DNA of 64,000 nt, from NCBI GenBank assembly GCA_032622095.1, contig CP136064.1:41875912-41939911 (forward strand), read 5' to 3'. This DNA comes from Siphonodentalium dalli (taxonomy: Eukaryota > Mollusca > Scaphopoda > Gadilida > Siphonodentaliidae). A program made the translations under genes and the position numbers. The notes beneath the pieces were generated by a model. It saw only the letters and a list, made by a program, of their open reading frames with translations, was not told where the DNA came from and ran no database searches. Positions 58,001-64,000 of this stretch are shown piece after piece; position 1 is the first letter of the stretch, and each line of letters opens with the position of its first letter.

Positions 58001-61000
58001 CCGAACCCATATTCGAACTTGACCTGTATATTTTGAGCTCATAAACTCACATACCAACTTTGGTTTCGATCCGATAACCTAAAATAAAGTTATCACCGGA
58101 AACGTTCCGCGCGGCTAGCCGGGCGGGCTCCGGCTATTTTGATAGTCACAAAACAAAAACAAAGAAAAAAATTCGGGGGAGAAATATAGACAACGTTGAT
58201 CATGATCAGATACGAAGCGCTGCGAATACTTCCCATTTAACTTATTTGCAGCGGCTATATTCATATAAGAACTGAATGAGGGGGGTGTGTGTGTGTTATT
58301 TGGGGATACGGCGCTGTGGTAGTTGGGGCACATTGTGTACTAAATGCCCCCAACGACCACATCATCGTATCCCCAAAATAGCACACCCACTTTTTGATGA
58401 TTTATTCGCATAAAAAAGTTTAATGTATTCTTATTTAATTTCACAAAATCTGCCGAGAATTTGAGACTAGCCCACGCAGCACATTAAGTCAGCCCAATAT
58501 AATATTCACAAGCACTTTTAGCAGCGATAATTTTAATTTGTGACGTCGTGTTCGTGTTTACGATTTGTGTTATTGGGGTGTGAAACGATTGACCCAAAAT
58601 CGACAGTTGACCAACCACGGAACATGATTTAGTGTATATCACAGACGGACTATGTAAATATATGCTAATACGGTGGCATTATCAAATGTTGATATTTATT
58701 ATTCGATCGGTGGATATTCATTAACTTTCTATTAACTTCATGCAGTGAGGGTCAATATAACACTGTCCCAATCTCGACAACAACGATCGTCGTCAGTGGG
58801 AAATATTATAGCTGTAACATCAGCTGGGCAAATACCGAGAGAACTAATATAAAACAAAACAAACATATAACATTTACTGACAAAATACACCCACGCGGGG
58901 CAGTTGTCATATACATATCATGTTAACACAAGCCAAGACAACTTCATGTAAAATATATATAGAACAATAGAACATGTATTGACAACTCAACATTGTATAT
59001 TCCCAATATATAAAATGTTATATATGTCAATCTGTCGAACGGGATCAGTTATTATTAAATTATTGTCAAATCTGAATTAATTTCTATTTTCAGTCTTCTG
59101 GACTATCAACAGCCGACATTGAGGGTAAGTACTTCGATCACTAGTCCACACATACAATGAATAAACCACGTAACGTATTAGTACAATAATATGCAATATT
59201 TTCTATATATAGTACTGGAAGGTGACCCGACTTCGTCCGGGCTTTGACCTTGAATTGACCATTTTGAAGGTCAAGGTCAGGTGGGGAACGATTTTACCCG
59301 TCCAAAACACTGCCCGGACAAAAGTACCCGACAAAAGTACCCGTCGAAATCCATCCGGTTTTACCCGATTTGACCTCGAATTGATCATTTTGAAGGTCAA
59401 GGTCAGGTCGGGGTCACGACTCGACCCGTCCAATACACTCATTGGACAAAAGTAACCCTACGTATCAAATTTCGTCGAAATCCCATCAAAATTCGCGATT
59501 TGACCTTGAATTGACCCGATTTCAAGGTCGCGTCGCACGGGCAAATTAATATGCCTATGGCACTGCCCGGCCGAAAATACCCCCACATACCAAGTTTCAT
59601 CGAAATCCCGTGATTTTCGTGCGTTTGACCTTGAAATGACCCGATTTAAAGGTCAAGGTCACGTCGCACGGACAAATTAATAGGCCTATGTCACTCCCCG
59701 GCCGAAAACACCCCCACATAGCAAGTTTCATCGAAATCGGCTCGGCCGTTTTCGAGTCCATTGGAAACAGACAGACACACACACACAGACACACAGATCT
59801 TCCAAAATATATAATAGATACCATTATTGTCCTATAGACTCATTATATAAAACTTGAAAGATAGATTAACCCCAGAGTCGCATAATGCATGAATGAATTT
59901 CCAAACATATTCTCTTCCGAATCAATATACATATATAATGCACTTACTTGTACTTCCAATGCCTACATATATTGCAAATAAGCACACTATATGAACCCAT
60001 CCGTAACTATAAATATAAATGCTTTCTATGGTTATGCTGGTTATTCGGGTTAACCCTTTACCCAACAGAACGGCCCTGTGCCAATGCATTCTCTTATATA
60101 TGCGAGTCGACCATAGGTCGCCTCGCATATATAAGAGAATTCATTGGCTTAACACATTAAAAATTATAAAATTGTTAAAGAATGTAAGAAAAAATGGTAA
60201 AAAGTGTTAAAAATTGAATTTTGTTTAGGCCAATGCATTCTCTTATATATGCGAGTCGACCATAGGTCGCCTCGCATATATAAGAGAATGCATTGGCCTA
60301 ACAATTTTGTATCATTTTTTTTAAATAAATGTTTCTTACAATTTTTAGGACATAAAATAAAAAAAACATCCTATGGTCGACTCGCATATATAAGAGAATG
60401 CATTGGCACAGGGCATAACTGTAACCACCACAATGTGGTCAATGAGCCGGTTCCAATGATATCCATATTTGTATGGTTTTATTGAGACAGACCCAAGATA
60501 ATTTAGGCTGTTGCAGCTTTATTTGGCCGTGTTTTGCCGGTTTGTTGGGTAAAGGGTTAAGGTAGAATATGGTTACAAATGTTCCTTTGTAAATGGAGTA
60601 AACAAGTCGCTTCAAGAGCTTCAGAAGTTTGGTACACGAGAACGCAACATTAAGGATATATTATTACAAGCACTTTAGTGACCCGACCTTAACATGATTT
60701 CTATGAATAGAGGAGTTAAAATGAAATTCAATGAAAACCACATGACAGGAAACATTCTCACATTATATTTATACACTCATACTTTTGGCATTGACCCTTG
60801 ACCCAACAAAACGGCCCTGTGCCAATGCATTCTCTTATATATGCGAGTCGACCATAGGTCGCCTCGCATATATAAGAGAATGCATTGGCTTAACACATAT
60901 TCAAAATGATAAAATTGTCAAAGAATGTAGAAAAATATTATAAAAATTGTTAAAAAATGTAAGAAAAAATTATAAAATTGTTAAAGAATGTAAGAAAAAA

Positions 61001-63353
61001 TGGTAAAAAGTGTTAAAAATTGAATTTTTTTTAGGCCAATGCATTCTCTTATATATGCGAGGCGACATATGGTCGACTCGCATATATAAGAGAATGCATT
61101 GGCACAGGGCATAACTGTAACCATCACAATGTGGTCAATGAGCCGGTTCCAATGATATCAGCATGTTGCAGCTTTATTTGGCCGTTTTTGGCCGGTTTGT
61201 TGGGTAAAGGGTTAAGGTAGAATATGGTTAAGAATACGGGGTAGGTCAGAGGGATATGATTAAAGGTAACTCTGACTTTCATTCTGACAATCACGTTTGC
61301 TTCGTCAAATTAATGCTTCAACGGAAGAGAATATATACACATGCCAAGTTTTGTTCGTGAGAACAAAAATGATAGCAAGTGAGAGAATCAATTACGACAA
61401 ATAATTATGCCAAAAACCGACTATCTATTGCAACCAAAAAGTCGGTAAATGTGCCATATATATATAGTATCAAACCTTCTTTGTTCTACACGGAAGGTAA
61501 ACCACGAACGCTATATATAAATGGTCCGGACTATATATAAGTATATCATATTTATGGAGTCACTAACTGAGTTTTTATTGCACGAAATTGCCATGAATAC
61601 CGATCGGAATGACGCATTGAGATGTCCCTCAACTCAGTCCAAGCTTCGAACCCGCTCCAACCGCGTTTTTAAATAAACCAGACCACGCCGGCACCCGGAT
61701 AAAAATTATGTCTATATCAGTCGATATAAGTGCAGACTGTGATGATTGTGTTCGCTATGGCCAAATAAAGCTGCAACAGCCTAAATTATCTTGGGTCTGT
61801 CTCAATAAAACCATACAAATATGGATATCATTGGAACCGGCTCATTGACCACATTCTGATAGTTACAGTTATGCCCTGTGCCAATGCATTCTCTTATATA
61901 TGCGAGTCGACCATAGGTCGCATCGCATATATAAGAGAATGCATTGGCCTAAAAAAAATCTTTTTTTAACACTTTTTACCATTTTTTCTTACATTCTTTA
62001 ACAATTTTATAATTTGTAATGTGTTAAGCCAATGCATTCTCTTATATATGCGAGGCGACCTATGGTCGACTCGCATATATAAGAGAATGCATTGGCACAG
62101 GGCCCTTCTGTTGGGTAAAGGGTTAAAAGGAAGCAATTTCGCCAAGAGTTGAGATGCGTATCATTCTGAACACATGGGTGGTTCGATGGTTGACACCATC
62201 ACGTGGAACGGATACCGTATAATTTTAAATTGGAACAGCACAAAGCACTTCCTCCGAAATTGTATATGTGACCATATACGATTACTGGTACTGGCGTGAA
62301 GATATATCAGATATATGCATGGGTGTACTAACTCATATATACGATTACTGGTACTGGCGTGAAGATAAATCAGATATATGCATGGGTGTACTAACTCAGT
62401 ATGAGAATTCTTTGCTTCAATATGCGTGAACAAATTCTCATTTCCTATATATCGAGAGACATACGGTCAGATTGAATTCCCCCAGTTGAAGTTTGTGATG
62501 TTCATGCACCCATTTATAGTCACCTCGGTTATTCATTTTATCTTCTGAAAAATTAGGGGTTATACGTGTAGAAACTTCCCAGATAAAAGAATAACTAAAA
62601 GCAATGTTAATTTGAGACTATAGATACTTTCCTGAAGATGAGACATACGCAGAATGAGATTCCCACGGGGTTAATTTGGTGATGGTAGCCCGCCGTGCGG
62701 AATAACGTCACTACATTCAACCTCTGTGATACCTCATATATGCACATGGCAGACACACTAGTTGCAGGCTTTAACCCTTTACCCAGCAGAACGGCCCTGT
62801 GCCAATGCATTCTCTTATATATGCGAGTCGACCATAGGTCGCCTCGCATATATAAGAGAATGCATTGGCTTAACACATTAAAAATTATAAAATTGTTAAA
62901 GAATGTAAGAAGAAATGGTAAAAAGTGTTAAAAAAAGATTTTTTTTAGGCCAATGCATTCTCTTATATATGCGAGGCGACCTATGGTCGACTCGCATATA
63001 TAAGAGAATGCATTGGCACAGGGCATAACTGCAACCATCACAATGTGGTCAATGAGCCGGTTCCAATGATATCAATATTTGTATTGTTTTATTGAGACAG
63101 ACCCAAGATAATTTAGGCTGTTGCAGCTTTATTTGGCCGTTTTTGGCTGGTTTGTTGGGTAAAGGGTTAACATTGACGATGCATCTTTACATTTAAAACA
63201 TTCCAGAGGTTACTGAAGTCTTTGAGCTGTTTGATTTCTGGGATGGCCGAGACGGTGAAGTCGACGCTTTCAAAGTCGGCGATGTACTCAGAAGCCTGAA
63301 CATGAACCCAACAGAGAAAGTGATTAGTGAGCTCGGCGGAACAAATAAAATGG
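49002..63353 (+). CDS. ELC: Myosin essential light chain gene, 5' part (exons 1-3 joined)
   Basis: Exons 49002-49080 (coding 49078-49080), 59094-59124 and 63207-63353 join in phase and give residues 1-61. Seen: VFELFDFWDGRDGEVDAFK at residues 16-34 and the end GGTNKMG match molluscan essential light chains almost residue for residue. Known: in scallop this light chain binds the lever arm of myosin II. Its first EF-hand holds the specific calcium site that switches contraction on, with a shortened loop using the DFWDGRDG residues. Asp21, Asp24, Gly25, Asp27 and Glu29 here keep that spacing, so the trigger site looks intact. The family protein is about 157 residues, so roughly 95 residues lie beyond the window. 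Intron 1 is 10.0 kb and intron 2 is 4.1 kb, both transposon-rich. Confidence 0.93.
49155..49511. mobile_element. Foldback element, family E, triple hairpin
   Basis: Ends CAAGCCTTGAAATAGGGTGT and mirror. Flanks CTCCTATG and CTTCTATG form an 8-bp duplication with one mismatch. Three consecutive GAGGTCCCCAGAGGGTGAAT-type hairpins. It begins 75 bp after the ELC exon 1 border. Confidence 0.88.
49587..49940. mobile_element. TTAA foldback element, family J
   Basis: TTAA 49587-49590 then AGGGACACTGTACACTAAAT. The right arm ends GGATTTAGTGTACAGTA without TTAA. Long arms include ATTATAATTACCATGTTG. Sibling of 51539-51875. Confidence 0.78.
50005..50297. repeat. Outer minisatellite, left arm
   Basis: About 20 irregular units alternating CCGAAGACCCATAACT-like and CCGATTCTCCGA-like words. 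Confidence 0.85.
50971..51388. repeat. 21-bp palindromic tandem array, left arm
   Basis: About 20 copies of TCCTAATTAGGA separated by GATAGTA or CTTAGTA linkers. The core TAATTA is the classic homeodomain site. Confidence 0.92.
51539..51875. mobile_element. TTAA foldback element, family J, inside the large foldback
   Basis: TTAA 51539-51542 and 51872-51875. Ends AGGGGACTGTACACTAAAT and mirror. Shares the CATGGTAAT arm with 49587. Confidence 0.88.
51880..52820. other. Central part of the large foldback, no gene seen
   Basis: Mixed sequence with a C/A-rich patch (52040-52150). No frame with a recognisable motif. Confidence 0.35.
52823..53179. repeat. 21-bp palindromic tandem array, right arm
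   Basis: About 17 copies of TCCTAATTAGGA. Linkers are the reverse complement (TACTATC, TTACTATC) of the left array. Confidence 0.92.
53281..53529. repeat. Outer minisatellite, right arm
   Basis: TTCGGAGAATCGGACC and TTCGGAGTTATGGG words, reverse complement of 50005-50297. Confidence 0.85.
53638..54116. mobile_element. TTAA element, family C
   Basis: TTAA 53638-53641 then AGGTACTCAACCCGATAAAA. Right end GGGTTGAGTACCT, then a slightly altered TGTTAA. Nearly the reverse complement of 18518-18994. Confidence 0.85.
54117..54880. other. ELC intron 1 sequence, nothing recognised
   Basis: AT-rich, no repeats or exons recognised. Confidence 0.35.
54883..55397 (-). mobile_element. Element D, inverted copy
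   Basis: Hairpin arms TTAACTGTCATGTGGACTG and mirror (54890-55045). Followed by the GCGAAAAAGCCAC, CACGTGGGCGCC and GACAACACTTAGTATGT blocks. Confidence 0.82.
55520..55690. repeat. ~95-bp tandem duplication
   Basis: GACCTAATATGGGTTCATAT through GCAAGAGCTGACATAATA occurs twice (55523 and 55617). Confidence 0.85.
55810..55995 (-). mobile_element. Partial TTAA element, family H
   Basis: The right end GGGTACAGTCTCCCTTTAA-like sequence and the GAAGATATCTTCGACTCAAA block match the reverse of 18387-18500. The left end is missing. Confidence 0.65.
56007..56471 (-). mobile_element. Foldback element, family I
   Basis: Ends TGTGACCCGCCATATCAAAT and mirror. Two full palindromes (56060-56128, 56352-56419). 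The CCCTGCAGGG block is inverted relative to 47263-47696. Confidence 0.88.
56820..57345. repeat. ~140-bp dispersed tandem repeat, second locus
   Basis: ATGGTTGGACCCTGTTGCTG, GTAAATGTACCCGGGGAGTA and TTTATCCGGAGAGTGTCATG match 17490-18260. Confidence 0.7.
57346..57825. other. ELC intron 1 sequence, nothing recognised
   Basis: No exon or repeat recognised. Confidence 0.35.
57826..58095. repeat. Decayed tandem repeat
   Basis: CGAACCCATATTCGAACTTGA occurs twice (57870, 58000), with TTTCGATCCGATAA-type words as at 40.4-40.9 kb. Confidence 0.6.
58284..58388. repeat. Long imperfect hairpin
   Basis: About 45-bp arms (TTATTTGGGGATACGGCGCT and mirror CGTATCCCCAAAATAG) around a ~14-nt loop. No copies seen elsewhere in the window. 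Confidence 0.65.
58400..59090. other. ELC intron 1, 3' end
   Basis: AT-rich, nothing recognised apart from the pyrimidine-rich acceptor of exon 2. Confidence 0.35.
59094..59124 (+). CDS. ELC: ELC exon 2, a 31-nt microexon (residues 2-11)
   Basis: The acceptor TTTCTATTTTCAG and the donor GAGG/GTAAGT are both near consensus. The exon encodes SSGLSTADIE and one base of Glu12. That fits the variable N-terminal helix preceding EF-hand 1 in molluscan light chains (family pattern S-x-D-E-I-x-x). It is in phase with exon 1 (ATG/TCT) and exon 3 (G/AG). Confidence 0.9.
59216..59815. repeat. ~135-bp tandem repeat rich in TGACCTTGA
   Basis: Four or five units share TTTGACCTTGAATTGACC, GAAGGTCAAGGTCAGG and AAGTTTCATCGAAATC. 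It ends in a (CA)n tract at 59770-59795. It starts 92 bp after ELC exon 2. Confidence 0.8.
60050..60560 (+). mobile_element. TTAA foldback element, family A, with three palindromes
   Basis: TTAA 60050-60053 and 60557-60560. Ends CCCTTTACCCAACAGAACGG and mirror. Palindromes at 60077-60147 and 60230-60299, plus a half at 60370-60411. Its middle (TTTCTTACAATTTTTAGGAC) is otherwise seen only in family I. Confidence 0.88.
60576..60790. repeat. Duplicated segment, copy 2
   Basis: Matches 41569-41751 with about 34 extra bases (60711-60745). Confidence 0.85.
60791..61215 (+). mobile_element. TTAA foldback element, family A (left end mutated)
   Basis: Left end reads TTGACCCTTGACCCAACAAA, right end GTTGGGTAAAGGG then TTAA (61212-61215). 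Palindromes at 60820-60890 and 61034-61104. The right flank GGTAGAATATGGTTA repeats the one after 60560. Confidence 0.85.
61216..61754. other. ELC intron 2 sequence, nothing recognised
   Basis: No exon, and no tRNA despite a GGTTCGAA-like word on the minus strand near 61650. Confidence 0.35.
61755..62126 (-). mobile_element. TTAA foldback element, family A, left end lost
   Basis: It starts within the subterminal block (GGCCAAATAAAGCTGCAACA). Right end GTTGGGTAAAGGG then TTAA 62123-62126. Palindromes at 61878-61948 and 62030-62099. Confidence 0.85.
62272..62399. repeat. 64-bp tandem duplication
   Basis: ATATACGATTACTGGTACTG through GTGTACTAACTCA occurs twice with very few differences. Confidence 0.9.
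62430..62770. mobile_element. Decayed foldback element, family E
   Basis: GCAGAATGAGATTCCCACGG and GACACACTAGTTGCAGGCTT resemble family E. Its end at the TTAA (62771) was the target of the next element. Confidence 0.6.
62771..63170 (+). mobile_element. TTAA foldback element, family A, abutting ELC exon 3
   Basis: TTAA 62771-62774 and 63167-63170. Ends CCCTTTACCCAGCAGAACGG and mirror. Palindromes at 62804-62873 and 62948-63018. The right duplication lies 36 bp before the exon. Confidence 0.92.
63207..63353 (+). CDS. ELC: ELC exon 3: EF-hand 1 region (residues 12-61)
   Basis: The acceptor is ACATTCCAG/AG and the donor ATGG/GTGAGT. It encodes 48 full codons with FDFWDGRDGEVD (residues 20-31), the molluscan calcium-specific loop, then GDVLRSLNMNPTEKVI and GGTNKM. 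Using the AG two bases further on instead would hit a stop after three codons, which confirms this border. The next exon should start with the remainder of a Gly codon then Glu-Lys. A TTAA foldback ends only 36 bp before this exon. Confidence 0.97.
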
Positions 63354-64000
63354 GTGAGTAGATATAGACAGAATATATGTTAGAAGCGAAATTCCGCCTC
63401 ATTCCAATAAAATCCAAATATTTGATTGACATGAAACGATGTGTTTGCAAGTGATATTTTTCGGTTAGTAGCAGATTACCAATTACCAAGCGCTGAATCT
63501 GTGTATATACATATATTTTAGATTAGATTCAGGGAATGTTGATAAGAACTGTGTTTGTTATATTAATGTATTTATGTATTGCTTATTTGTTTCTGTATAT
63601 GATACTCATCAGTATCTTGCAACTGCCCATTGAGGTGTTTTGCAATACATCATTTTATCTTGTATCCTGTGTATATAGGGCAAACAGCATATTAATGTAT
63701 TCGGGGCCCCAGACCTCAAATTACAACAACATAAAAAATATATAATTTAACATCGTTTTCTGCTTTGTTTTGCTGAAAAGAATTTGAAAACCAAATATTA
63801 CATAAGTTATAGACCTATAAATAGCTAAGAATATTTTTATATTTAAAATTAACATAATAATTGTATTATCTCTATAACATAACGAACGAATATTAAATAA
63901 AAGTGTAGAAAAATTCAATACCAAACAATTAAAATAACGTCTTTCATAAAGCATTTCTCGTTCAAAATGTGTTATTTAATAAAATATAATCTAAACAAAA
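63354..64000 (+). other. ELC intron 3, 5' part
   Basis: AT-rich intron beginning GTGAGT. I saw no further light-chain exon and no recognisable repeat before the window ends. Confidence 0.6.

Noticed and set aside
61640-61665. GGTTCGAA-like B box on the minus strand
   Set aside because: No A box, acceptor stem or cloverleaf around it.
63207-63215. Alternative splice acceptor two bases downstream (AG at 63207-63208)
   Set aside because: It would shift the frame and hit TGA after three codons.

Overview
The window is animal nuclear DNA, AT-rich and packed with repeats. It is most likely from a mollusc or a close lophotrochozoan. The best evidence is a three-exon start of a molluscan-type myosin essential light chain gene, whose first EF-hand keeps the unusual short calcium loop known from scallop catch and striated muscle. 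Bivalve-style repeats support this: GGAC-type microsatellites, long arrays that end in GACG runs, and TACATGTA-rich stretches. No prokaryotic gene organisation is present, and nearly all open frames are chance or repeat frames.

Two real genes can be reconstructed from spliced exons. (1) On the minus strand, four coding exons at 21778-21696, 16947-16877, 12457-12333 and 7005-6919 join in perfect phase. They give the first 122 residues of a divergent inositol 1,4,5-trisphosphate receptor-like calcium channel. The gene runs off the left edge; I found no further exon below 6919. (2) On the plus strand, a TATA box at 48973 and an initiator at 49002 precede exon 1 (ATG at 49078-49080), a 31-nt exon 2 (59094-59124) and exon 3 (63207-63353). 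These encode the first 61 residues of a myosin essential light chain. This gene runs off the right edge. Both products act in calcium signalling or calcium-regulated contraction, but I see no evidence that the two genes are co-regulated. About 27 kb of gene-poor sequence separates their 5' ends, which point away from each other.

The rest is mostly mobile DNA. Left third (1-22 kb, introns of the receptor gene): foldback elements with TTAA, TA or 8-bp target duplications, several nested inside each other (9.9-10.5, 11.2-12.0, 14.8-16.3 and 18.4-19.4 kb). Middle (22-41 kb, intergenic): a 2-kb inverted-terminal element, an internally deleted hAT transposon with a coding remnant (24.9-25.6 kb), a TACATGTA-rich tract, an element with palindrome arrays at both ends (32.7-33.9 kb), a ~1-kb tandem duplication (34.3-36.3 kb), a microRNA-like hairpin (36.8 kb) and a 2.8-kb inverted duplication (37.5-40.3 kb). 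Upstream of the light chain (41-49 kb): a ~150-bp satellite, interrupted by a TTAA element which is itself interrupted by a 1.65-kb hAT-type element.

That hAT element carries the most striking signal in the window: six tandem hairpins at 45126-45425. Their stem sequences differ while base-pairing is kept, and five of the six keep the same asymmetric GGAC/G internal loop and a G-U pair. Light-chain intron 1 holds a 3.5-kb symmetric foldback built from two mirrored tandem arrays (50.0-53.5 kb). One near-perfect ~70-bp palindrome recurs about 19 times across the window inside elements with at least four different terminal repeats. Several elements lie within 25-75 bp of splice sites of the two genes.
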